32,136 nt of DNA, taken from Rhodobacteraceae bacterium Alg231-04. GTDB lineage: Bacteria > Pseudomonadota > Alphaproteobacteria > Rhodobacterales > Rhodobacteraceae. Numbering within the stretch: the stretch's first letter is position 1; every line of letters begins with the position of its first letter. The stretch spans positions 1-32,136 of the forward strand of contig FREY01000023.1 of the NCBI GenBank assembly GCA_900143635.1. The letters are read 5' to 3'. The notes beneath the pieces were generated by a model that did no database searches, was not told where the DNA came from, and saw only the letters and a program-made list of their open reading frames with translations. The translations under genes and the position numbers were made by a program. Below are positions 15,648-23,118 of the stretch, in pieces.

Positions 15648-17188
15648 TCGGGGCGTCCGGTCTGTTGCCGCGTCAGGCGGATGTCAAAGTTCGCCCGCAA
15701 GGTGCGGTCGACATCCTCTGGAATATGAGCAGGGAAGTGGCTGTTGAGGATCTCATGGGCCTTTTCGCGCGCCACGTCGCCAATCCGCTGCGCACCGGCG
15801 TCTTGCCAATCGCGGGGCGCGCGACGATCGCCGATTTCTGGATAGAAGTAATCGGACTTCATCCGGCTGAACGTATGTTTTTCGCCCAGATAATGCCCCT
15901 CACCACGGCACACATCAGCAATGATATCGGCAGCAATGTTTTCGGGGCTGGCTTCAATACCCCGGATAGTGCGCAGGATGTTACCCAGCAGGTCGTTATC
16001 AATGACATAGGCCGCATGACTAACACCCAGCAGGCTGGACATCATGCCCGCTGCCTGTGTGACGATATTGGACCCCGCGTGGGCGGCCATAGTGACGGCC
16101 AGTGTTTTCTCCGCGCCGTATTGCGCATCCAGCCGCTTGGCGTCTGTGATCCCCGCGATGGAGCTGGTTGGCAGGTCCCAGTGACGGCCCATCTGCGCGG
16201 CGCCTGCCATCAGAATGGCCTGTTCGCCGCCGCCGCCGCTCATGGAACCAGTGCGTAAATCCGCGACAAGCGGCTTTGGTGCAAAGATCGCTTTGACGTC
16301 CGGATCCACCAGGCGGGAAAATACCAGACCCGCGAGCGTTTCGGCCACGGCCTGTACCAAAGAGCCCGCGATGGTGGCCGGGCTGGTCGCCCCCGCCTGA
16401 CCGGCGCTGATCAGCTGCACCGGGAAACCGGCCTTGATCGCCAGCTCAAGCACTTCGCAGGCTTCCTCGGCAAAACGCATCGGTGGGACGACATGACAGA
16501 CCATGACGGTCAGAAACGGACGCGCACGAAAGGCAGCCTCACTGCCTGCAATACGATAGCAAAGCTGTGCGATCTCTGCGACGTTCTGCGGCTCGGTGAT
16601 CGAAATTGAAACATGTTTGGACGTACCGGCCAGACAGGCGTAGGCGGTGTTCAAATCCATCAACGCGTTGTCTTCGATGTCCCGCGCCACGACCGAACGG
16701 CTGAAGTGGTGGATGTTATCCATCTTGTCGACGATCCGCGCCGCATCATAGAGGTCCTGCAGGGTGGAATCGCGATATTCATGTGTGTCGAGATCAAAGA
16801 CGCCGGGTGCGGCGCCACCCGTCGACATGTGAACACGCGGACCTTCGATTTTCAAATCACGGTCAGGCAGTTGTCCACAGAGGTCAAAGCCGCGCTGTGC
16901 CCCGTCGATTGCCCAGCGAACAAGCTGCTCGGGAAACTGCAAACGTCCATCCGACGTCAACGCGCCACCGGCCGCCGTGACCATTTCAATCATCGACGGG
17001 ATGGCCTGACTGAGACCAAGTTTCGACAGCAGGGAAAGGGCGGTTTCCTCTACCAGCGTTACCTCGTCCGGCAACAGTGGCTTCAGGCGACCGGCAACTA
17101 CCCCCGGCCAAACTGGCTGGAACGTGTCGTCTTCTGTCGCTTCTTTCAGCCGGTCCTTGCGACCCCGGCGCCGGTTTGACTTGGTCAT
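15644..17188 (-). CDS. trimethylamine methyltransferase (MttB/COG5598)-family protein, non-pyrrolysine
   Basis: This 514-residue member of the MttB superfamily is the first gene of the operon. Family features include MSTGGAAPGVFD, ISAGQAGATSPATIAGSL, the glycine-rich TGSMSGGGGEQAILMAGAAQ and the C-terminal GEGHYLGEKHTFSRM. There is no in-frame amber codon, so it belongs to the non-pyrrolysine branch, whose characterised members demethylate quaternary amines such as glycine betaine, proline betaine or carnitine to a corrinoid protein. No corrinoid protein or reactivase is encoded within the window, so the methyl acceptor is unknown. No strong ribosome-binding site precedes the ATG at 17188. 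Its stop overlaps the aminotransferase start (ATGA). Confidence 0.88.
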   Translation of the reverse strand: MTKSNRRRGRKDRLKEATEDDTFQPVWPGVVAGRLKPLLPDEVTLVEETALSLLSKLGLSQAIPSMIEMVTAAGGALTSDGRLQFPEQLVRWAIDGAQRGFDLCGQLPDRDLKIEGPRVHMSTGGAAPGVFDLDTHEYRDSTLQDLYDAARIVDKMDNIHHFSRSVVARDIEDNALMDLNTAYACLAGTSKHVSISITEPQNVAEIAQLCYRIAGSEAAFRARPFLTVMVCHVVPPMRFAEEACEVLELAIKAGFPVQLISAGQAGATSPATIAGSLVQAVAETLAGLVFSRLVDPDVKAIFAPKPLVADLRTGSMSGGGGEQAILMAGAAQMGRHWDLPTSSIAGITDAKRLDAQYGAEKTLAVTMAAHAGSNIVTQAAGMMSSLLGVSHAAYVIDNDLLGNILRTIRGIEASPENIAADIIADVCRGEGHYLGEKHTFSRMKSDYFYPEIGDRRAPRDWQDAGAQRIGDVAREKAHEILNSHFPAHIPEDVDRTLRANFDIRLTRQQTGRPE

Positions 17189-17298
17189 CGATTCATGAAC
17201 TTTGCTTTACTATTTAGTCAAACCTCACAGGTATTTCTTCCGTTTACAAAGGCGACTTTCTCAGCAAATAGTGAGCAAAACTAATCAATAGAGGCGCC
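17189..17298. promoter_or_regulatory. divergent operon/LysR promoter with two inverted motif copies
   Basis: This 110-nt AT-rich spacer separates the MttB-like operon from the divergent LysR gene. TTTGCTTTACTATTT at 17201-17215 on the plus strand recurs on the minus strand as TTTGCTCACTATTT at 17279-17266, differing by one inserted base and one change. The first copy continues into ACTA-TT-TAGT, a short palindrome. The second copy contains CTCA-N8-TGAG. Paired sites like these suit a LysR-type tetramer controlling both directions. Confidence 0.6.
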
Positions 17299-18177
17299 AT
17301 GAGACCGTCCTTACCCGCCTTGCGCGCCTTCGAGGCCGCTGCCCGGCTTGGCCGTTTTCGCGCCGCTGCCGAAGAATTACTGGTCACACCCACAGCGATC
17401 AGCCACCACATTCGCGGGTTGGAGGAGCAGTTGGGGGTGCAGTTGTTTGCGCGCAGCGGACGTGAGGTTGTGTTGACAGAAGACGGCAAAAGATTGGCAG
17501 AAGCGACGGCTAAGGCCTTTGGCATCTTAGATGATGCGGTGCGCAGCTTGCACCGGAACTCGCGCAAGGTTGTGCGCCTTTCAGCCGGTCCTATTTTCAC
17601 GGCCCGATGGTTGATGCCACGGATCAGCGACTTCTGGGAAACGCATCCAAAAACAGAGCTAGAAGTCCTGCCATCGTATAGGCCGGGTACCGGAGACAGG
17701 GAAAACATTGACATCGTGATCCGCTGGGGGCGTATGTCCGAAATCACAGCTGATGCGATAAAACTGCTTGAACTGAGTCCCGTTGCTATTGCCTCCCAAA
17801 GCTTCCTCAGTGACCATGGCCCTATCGACAAGCCCGAAGACCTTTTGTCCTTGCCTCTCATGCATCAAAGAAACCACTGGGGCTGGTTGGACTGGTTTGC
17901 GGCAATGAATGTACCTGTCACTGACCCTCTACGGGGCTCAATCTTCGAGGACGCAAATGTGCTACTACGCGGCGCGGCCGAAGGTCAGGGTGTTGTCATC
18001 GGCTGGCTGCCGCTGATTGACCAGGACCTCGCCGAAGGCAGGGTCATGCGGCTGTTTGATGAGAACATCGCCGCCACCCATAGCTACTTTGTCGAAGTCC
18101 GAGCGGGCAGTTCTGCAAGACGGGAAGTCCAACAACTGGTTGACTGGCTCACGAGTCAAGCCTGCCCGGCAACCTAA
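17299..18177 (+). CDS. LysR-family regulator, GcvA-like
   Basis: This 292-residue LysR-type regulator has an N-terminal winged HTH at about 3-62 (LPALRAFEAAARLGRFRAAA, then VTPTAISHHIRGLEEQLGVQ). This is the GcvA-like subgroup pattern. The effector domain spans about 92-290 and has the two-lobe periplasmic-binding fold. GAGG precedes the ATG. It is transcribed divergently from the demethylation operon and shares its promoter region, so it is the likely regulator, activating in response to the substrate or an intermediate. GcvA-like proteins often govern one-carbon and methylated-amine genes, which fits. Length is normal and the gene seems intact, although IS debris begins about 110 nt downstream. 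Confidence 0.92.
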   Translation: MRPSLPALRAFEAAARLGRFRAAAEELLVTPTAISHHIRGLEEQLGVQLFARSGREVVLTEDGKRLAEATAKAFGILDDAVRSLHRNSRKVVRLSAGPIFTARWLMPRISDFWETHPKTELEVLPSYRPGTGDRENIDIVIRWGRMSEITADAIKLLELSPVAIASQSFLSDHGPIDKPEDLLSLPLMHQRNHWGWLDWFAAMNVPVTDPLRGSIFEDANVLLRGAAEGQGVVIGWLPLIDQDLAEGRVMRLFDENIAATHSYFVEVRAGSSARREVQQLVDWLTSQACPAT

Positions 18178-18371
18178 AAGGCGTGAGTTCGCAAGAACAA
18201 TGGCATTACCATTTTTCTTGACAATTAGCAGTGCGCTGCGGCCAGTCCCATTTCAGATGCGTTGACTTGACAAGGGTTCAAGCAGTCGTTCTGTAATCCC
18301 CCATTATTAGAGGGGTCCAGCTGTAGAACTCACGCGGCTGTTTTCAGTTTCATGGCGGGGGTCATACCGCC
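18178..18371. mobile_element. IS remnant and junction downstream of LysR
   Basis: Only a weak 5-bp hairpin with a T-run (AATGG...CCATTTTT, 18199-18215) could end the LysR transcript. From about 18290 the sequence looks like the end of an insertion sequence. It contains CCCC-attattag-AGGGG-like symmetry, and on the minus strand an open fragment GIGGMTPAMKLKTAA then stop (18377-18330) that resembles a transposase C-terminus, although I cannot name the family. It joins directly onto the truncated IS91-type gene. Confidence 0.4.
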
Positions 18372-19505
18372 AATGCCGGGCATGTCAGCCTCTCCCAGCT
18401 CAAGGTGATGTCAGCGATTGAAGCCTGCCGGACCGAGGCGCTCGGTGGGCATGTGGCCGGGTGTGCCAATTGTGGCCACCAACACATATCCTATAACACC
18501 TGCAAGAATCGACACTGCCCGAAGTGTCAGGGACCGGCGGCGCGTGACTGGATGGAAGCGCGGGCCGAGGATCTGTTGCCGGTGGAATACGTCCACGTCA
18601 TCTTCACTCTGCCAGCAGAGATTGCCCAGATCGCCTATTGGAAGAAGAAGGCAGTCTACGGGCTGTTGTTCAAGGCGTCGGCCGAGACGGTGATGACTAT
18701 TGCGGCTGACCCCAAGCGCATGGGCGCGCGGGTGGCTATGACCAGCGTGTTGCACACCTGGGGTTCGGCGCTGACCCACCATCCTCACATCCACATGATC
18801 GTGCCGGGCGGCGGCCTGTCGCCCGACGGCACAAATTGGATAGCCTGCAAACCGGGATTCTTCCTCCATGTGCGGGTGCTGTCGCGGTTGTTCAGGCGCC
18901 TGTTTCTGGACGGGCTCATGGAACTGCACCGCACCGGGCAACTGGTTTTCTTCAGTAATCATGAAGGGCTAGCTGAGGCCGATGCATTCGCCACCTAGCT
19001 CGCCCCGTTCAGCAAATCCGAATGGGTGGTCTATGCCAAACCGCCCTTTGGCGGCCCCGAGGCCGTGCTCGCCTATCTAAGCCGCTACACGCTCCGGGTG
19101 GCGATATCGAATGCGCGCCTGGTCAGTGCCGATGCCGAAACCGTCGCCTTTCGTTGGAATAATTACCGCATCAAGTCCGACGCCCGACAAAAGGTTATGC
19201 GGGTGACCATGTCCGAGTTCATTCGTCGGTTCCTGATCCATGTACTGCCTCACGGGTTCCACCGCATCCGGCACTACGGCCTGCTGGCCAGTTCAACCCG
19301 CAAGGCCAACATCACGAAGATCCGTGCCTTGCTTTGCGTGCGGCGCCCGGAACAGGCCGTCGCCCCAGGACCAGAGGCCGAAACCATCCCACTCACCCTG
19401 CGTGAACCATGCCCTTGCTGCGGCGGCCCCATGCGGATCATCGAGATTTTCCGGCGTGGGCAAAAACCGATGTCGCACGCACCACCAAAGGGTCAGGCAG
19501 CATGA
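18372..19505 (+). pseudogene. IS91-family transposase, N-terminally truncated and interrupted by an amber codon
   Basis: One frame spans the element from NAGHVSLSQLKVMSAIEACR to a stop at 19503-19505. It shows a zinc-binding N-terminus (CANCGH...CKNRHCPKCQG), the HUH nuclease motif HPHIHMIV, and the tyrosine region AYLSRYTLRVAIS, all IS91-type rolling-circle features. A single in-frame TAG at 18996-18998 lies in FAT-stop-LAPFSKSEWVVY, where relatives normally carry tryptophan, so a TGG to TAG change is likely. The first ~20 residues are missing at the junction with older IS debris. The two halves are otherwise in frame, indicating recent inactivation. Confidence 0.85.
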
Positions 19506-19942
19506 CAAAACGCCTGCCATTTATCACGGAAAACCACCAGCAGCAATCTGCAGACTTGGTCCGAACAGCGTGTGCTTGCTCACTTCCAGCGCCGCCCGAG
19601 GCGGCAATGGTACCAAAACACACAAGTTTGTCGGCATCCTCACCCGAGTGTGCAAGCGTATCGGGCGCCTTGCGCACCTTCAGCCGCACCCCTGATGCAA
19701 TGGTCGCCCCAACCGACTGCACACTTTCCCCATAGACCGATCCAAGACCCCCGCGGCTTCCACCTTGGGAGGTTTTCCGATGCGGACCTTCACGCAACGT
19801 CCAATTGCTGCGACGCGGCGCGCCGAACCAGGCGTTCCCAACATATGCTAAAACAGACAACGGGTCAGCTTTAGCAGTTGGGCACTCGGCTCTTTGCATT
19901 GATGGCTGTGCAACAGCAGGAATTCAAGTGAGGTTGATCGGG
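19506..19942. other. 3' flank of the IS91-type element, no gene supported
   Basis: This 437-nt stretch after the transposase stop would be expected to contain the element's replication-origin end, but I could not place its boundary. An open frame on the minus strand (19899-19438) has low-complexity, Ser/Gly/Arg-rich content, no recognisable domain, and overlaps the transposase end. I do not call it a gene. Confidence 0.35.
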
Positions 19943-20077
19943 ACCGTGTAGGAGATAGCGGTAAAGCATCTGTTGCACCCGAACCAGATCAGCACTTGGA
20001 AGTTGCTAGCCCTAGATAGAGAGACGGATGTGTTCTTCGGTGGCAAGCTGAAAGGCACGGCTGGGGCAACGTATTAA
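19943..20077 (+). pseudogene. fragment of IS3-family OrfA
   Basis: The plus strand encodes TV-stop-EIAVKHLLHPNQISTWK, followed by LLALDRETDVFFGGKLKG. This matches the helix-turn-helix and following segment of IS3-family OrfA proteins (normally TVQEIA..., with CAG mutated to TAG here). There is no start codon and the frame closes at 20075-20077. It is a different IS3 subgroup from the one at the left end of the window. Confidence 0.65.
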
Positions 20078-20338
20078 GGTTATTCGCAAAAAACGTCACG
20101 GAGAATCTTGGGGCTTTGAGAACAGCAAAAGACACTGAGACGCTGCAATTAGCCTCGGCGCTGCGGGTTGTCCCGTGCGTTTGGGCGACTATGTCATGGG
20201 TGACAGGGCTCCTGATCGGACGGAAAACGATTACGCCTGATTGCGCCAGTTACAAGTTATCAGCGCCAACTTTTGAGGTCAGTCAAAGGATGGCGATAAT
20301 CTTGATGTTTCTATGGAATGGGGCAATCCGCTCGGCAC
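20078..20338. other. spacer without recognisable genes
   Basis: These 261 nt lie between the OrfA fragment and the end of the alcohol dehydrogenase gene. A plus-strand open frame begins at 20116 and runs into the dehydrogenase on the opposite strand, but it has no recognisable motif. No clear terminator for the minus-strand glp operon was found here. Confidence 0.4.
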
Positions 20339-21487
20339 TTAAAGCGCGTCTCGAAGAACTTGCGCCAGTTCATTCTTTTCTAACTGGACAGGGTTTTTCA
20401 AGCTGGATGAGGCCCCCTCGGCGGCCTTGGCCAAGATATCAATCCGATCAGCCTGGATCCCCCAGTCGCCAAGCCGGGGCAAGCCCTGCTTGGCTAGCCA
20501 GGACTCAAACCCCGAGAAAGGGTCAGAGGCCTGAGACGGGGCAAACAGATCAAGGACCGCCCGCTGGCACATCGTGATGTTTTTCCGTATCTCTTCCGTG
20601 CATTGCGTGGAAGCTAAGTTTGCCCGCAACACTGGCCCCAGCAGGCGCCCGCAAAGTGCGCCATGAGGTGCCGAGTACGCGCCCCCTAGGACCGAGGCGA
20701 GACCATGAACAGCACCAAGACCGCCATTCGCCAGCGCAATTCCGCTGGCTAGGCTACCCCATGCCAGCTGCGCCCATGCATTAGGGTTGTTGCTCTCGAT
20801 CACATCACGAAGCGCAGTCAGTGTGCCAGAGACTGCAGGCCCAGACAGGGAGCGCGTGAAAGGGGTTGCGAAGGAAGAAGTATAGGCCTCAATGTTCTGT
20901 ACAACCGCATCCAGACCTGAATATAGGACAACCGCCTTTGGTGCGGCTTGCATCAACTCAGGATCGACAATCGCGATGGATGGTTGCAACCCCAGCCCAC
21001 GCAAACTGACTTTGGCATCGCGCGTTGCTGCGGCAAGTACAGCGTTTGCTGTTACTTCGGATCCTGTTCCGGCGGTTGTTGGCAACACAATCAGGGGAAT
21101 TTCTTCTGACGCGGTGTGATTCAAAGCGAAGTCATCATCTGATAAAGGTGCGCCGTTGTGCAACGCAATACGCAGTGCCTTGCCCGTATCAATTGCCGAG
21201 CCGCCACCACATACGACAATGCAATCGACAGGCGTTTTATGCACATTCAGCCACGCCGAGTTGACCGATCCCACACTAGGCTCATTGGCGCAAACGACCA
21301 TTGCACAGCGAATCCCGGCGCTCGATAGCAGCAGCCGAATCGGACTGGAAGGACCGTTGGAAACGCCTTTGACCAATAGAACCGATTTCACGCCCTGCGG
21401 GAGCAGATCAAGCAGTCTACGATGTGTGCCGGCACCGAAGTGTACGTCGGTTTTACAGGAGATTGAAAAAGGATTGACGGGAAACAC
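20339..21487 (-). CDS. iron-containing (group III) alcohol dehydrogenase
   Basis: This protein of about 382 residues belongs to the iron-type alcohol dehydrogenase family. It has the NAD-binding GGGSAID and the PTTAGTGSEVTANAVL segment. Of the usual metal ligands, Asp (YSGLDAVVQ), His (AVHGLAS) and His (APHGALCG) are present. The second position, commonly His, is Gln in DAVVQNIEAY, a variant also seen in some subfamilies. The start is set at GTG 21487, 4 nt after the glpK stop; a longer frame from 21604 would lie inside glpK and add an implausible N-terminus. Its position suggests oxidation or reduction of a glycerol-related alcohol or aldehyde, but the substrate cannot be assigned. Confidence 0.85.
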   Translation of the reverse strand: MFPVNPFSISCKTDVHFGAGTHRRLLDLLPQGVKSVLLVKGVSNGPSSPIRLLLSSAGIRCAMVVCANEPSVGSVNSAWLNVHKTPVDCIVVCGGGSAIDTGKALRIALHNGAPLSDDDFALNHTASEEIPLIVLPTTAGTGSEVTANAVLAAATRDAKVSLRGLGLQPSIAIVDPELMQAAPKAVVLYSGLDAVVQNIEAYTSSFATPFTRSLSGPAVSGTLTALRDVIESNNPNAWAQLAWGSLASGIALANGGLGAVHGLASVLGGAYSAPHGALCGRLLGPVLRANLASTQCTEEIRKNITMCQRAVLDLFAPSQASDPFSGFESWLAKQGLPRLGDWGIQADRIDILAKAAEGASSSLKNPVQLEKNELAQVLRDAL

Positions 21488-21491
21488 GCGC

Positions 21492-22979
21492 TCAATATCC
21501 CAAAGTCGCGCTGACAGCGCGTTGCCAATTTGCGTATTTCTGCGCCCGAATGCTCTCGGGCATCTTGGATTGGAACTGACGGTCAAGCTCCCACTGTTGT
21601 ACAAATTCGTCTTGTCCGGGCATCGCGCCCACTTTCATCCCGGCGAGCCATGCAACCCCAAGCGCTGTAGTCTCCAGTACTTTGGGGCGGTCTACCGGGG
21701 CATCAATGATGTCGGCCAGAAACTGCATCGCCCAGTCGGATGCGCTCATCCCGCCATCTACACGCAGCACACTGGAAGCCGCATCTGTGGTCCAATCGGC
21801 CCGCATCGCATCGAGCAGATCGCGGGTCTGGTAGCCAACGCTTTCCAATGCGGCCTTGGCCAGTTCGTTCGGGCCGGAATTTCGCGTCAATCCAAAAACT
21901 GCGCCACGGCATTCAGGGTTCCAGTACGGGGCCCCTAAACCGGTAAAGGCGGGTACAAGCACCACGGACTGCGTATCATCTGCACTTTCGGCCAAGGGCT
22001 GTGTCTCGGAGGCGTCCCGGATGATTTTCAAACCATCGCGTAGCCATTGCACAACAGCACCCGCGATAAAGATCGAGCCTTCCAGTGCATAGGTTGGCTT
22101 CCCATCCAGTTGATAGGCGATTGTCGTCAGCAAGCGGTTTTTTGATTTCACAGGTGTGCCGCCGGTGTTCAACAGTGCAAAACAACCCGTGCCATAGGTG
22201 GACTTCAACATCCCCGGTTGAAAACAGGCCTGCCCGATAGTGGCTGCTTGCTGGTCGCCTGCAACACCGCAGATCGGGACCGGGCGGCCGAAAAGATCGG
22301 GGCGGCTGTGGCCAAATTCATCCGCGCTGTCCTTAACCTCGGGCAGCATATTCATCGGGATGTCGAACAGTTCGCAAATAGTCTGGCTCCACCGTCCTTT
22401 GCGAATGTCATAGAGCATAGTGCGGGCGGCGTTGGTTGCGTCGGTAAAATGCGACTTACCCCCGGTCAGCTTCCATATCAGGAAGGTGTCCACCGTGCCA
22501 AACAGTAGATCCCCTTTCCGCGCTTTGGCCCGTGCGCTCTCCACATGGTCCAAAATCCACTTGAGCTTTGTCGCTGAGAAATATGGATCAATCAGAAGAC
22601 CTGTGCGGTCAGCGAACATATCCGCGTGACCAGCGTCACGCAGGTCCTGGCAGAAACCTGCGGTGCGCCGATCTTGCCAGACGATCGCATTGTGGACGGG
22701 TTCGCCGGTCTTACGGTCCCATACAACGGTGGTCTCACGCTGGTTGGTGATCCCGATCGAGGCCACATCAGCTGTATCGATATTTGCACGCTCAATCACC
22801 TCGCGGCAGGTGCCAGCGGTGGTGCCCCATAGATCGCTCGGGTCGTGTTCAACCCAGCCGGACCTAGGGAATATCTGGGGGAATTCTTCCTGTGCCTGCG
22901 CGACGACGTTCAAGCTTTCATCAAACAGGATCGCGCGGGTGGACGTGGTGCCTTGATCAATCGCGAGTACGTATTTCAT
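21492..22979 (-). CDS. glpK: glycerol kinase
   Basis: This 495-residue FGGY-family kinase phosphorylates glycerol to sn-glycerol 3-phosphate in the cytoplasm. Diagnostic segments are [15 protein letters not shown] at the N-terminus (phosphate-binding loop), [34 protein letters not shown] and [14 protein letters not shown], plus the C-terminal ATP-binding lobe ([18 protein letters not shown]). The start MKYVLAIDQ at 22979 is chosen over an in-frame ATG at 23042, because the longer version would translate the upstream terminator hairpin and add residues absent from the family. It follows glpV after a 139-nt structured gap and feeds glpD. Confidence 0.97.
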   Translation of the reverse strand: MKYVLAIDQGTTSTRAILFDESLNVVAQAQEEFPQIFPRSGWVEHDPSDLWGTTAGTCREVIERANIDTADVASIGITNQRETTVVWDRKTGEPVHNAIVWQDRRTAGFCQDLRDAGHADMFADRTGLLIDPYFSATKLKWILDHVESARAKARKGDLLFGTVDTFLIWKLTGGKSHFTDATNAARTMLYDIRKGRWSQTICELFDIPMNMLPEVKDSADEFGHSRPDLFGRPVPICGVAGDQQAATIGQACFQPGMLKSTYGTGCFALLNTGGTPVKSKNRLLTTIAYQLDGKPTYALEGSIFIAGAVVQWLRDGLKIIRDASETQPLAESADDTQSVVLVPAFTGLGAPYWNPECRGAVFGLTRNSGPNELAKAALESVGYQTRDLLDAMRADWTTDAASSVLRVDGGMSASDWAMQFLADIIDAPVDRPKVLETTALGVAWLAGMKVGAMPGQDEFVQQWELDRQFQSKMPESIRAQKYANWQRAVSATLGY

Positions 22980-22999
22980 GTCAGATCTCTTCTGGCCGC

Positions 23000-23028
23000 A
23001 AAAAAGGGAGCGGCAGCAAGGCCGCCCC
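23000..23028 (-). terminator. intrinsic terminator immediately upstream of glpK
   Basis: On the minus strand GGGGCGGC-cttgct-GCCGC(T)CCC followed by TTTTTT forms an 8-bp GC stem with one bulged base and a T-run. It ends 21 nt before the glpK ATG. The 3' arm (GCCGC) can also pair with GCGGC just after the T-run, giving a mutually exclusive structure. Inside an operon this suggests attenuation or partial termination between the transporter and kinase. Confidence 0.7.
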
Positions 23029-23079
23029 GGTAGGTGTGCCATTCAATGGCATTCAGGAAGAAAATGTGTCCGGTTAAAC

Positions 23080-23101
23080 GCAGGGCGCCGGAGCGCCCCG
23101 C
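23080..23101 (-). promoter_or_regulatory. hairpin downstream of glpV
   Basis: Minus-strand GCGGGGCGC-TCCG-GCGCCCTGC is a 9-bp stem (one G-T pair) with a tetraloop, about 17 nt after the glpV stop. No T-run follows. It probably stabilises the 3' end of the binding-protein message, paralleling the hairpin after the TRAP binding-protein gene. A smaller hairpin TGCCAT-TGA-ATGGCA follows at 23037-23051. Confidence 0.55.
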
Positions 23102-23118
23102 ATTCAGGGAGGAGACCC

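Noticed and set aside
18372-19505. In-frame TAG read as pyrrolysine, because an MttB-family gene is nearby
   Set aside because: The TAG is in a transposase at a position normally Trp. The MttB-like protein itself has no amber codon, and no pyl genes are visible.
19438-19899. 153-residue open frame on the minus strand after the IS91 transposase
   Set aside because: It has no recognisable domain, overlaps the transposase gene on the other strand and has low-complexity composition typical of a high-GC shadow frame.
20339-21604. 421-residue version of the iron alcohol dehydrogenase
   Set aside because: The extra N-terminus lies inside glpK and does not resemble the family; GTG at 21487 gives normal length.
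22979-23042. N-terminal extension of glycerol kinase from ATG 23042
   Set aside because: It would translate the terminator hairpin, and glycerol kinases start at the [11 protein letters not shown]-type motif.
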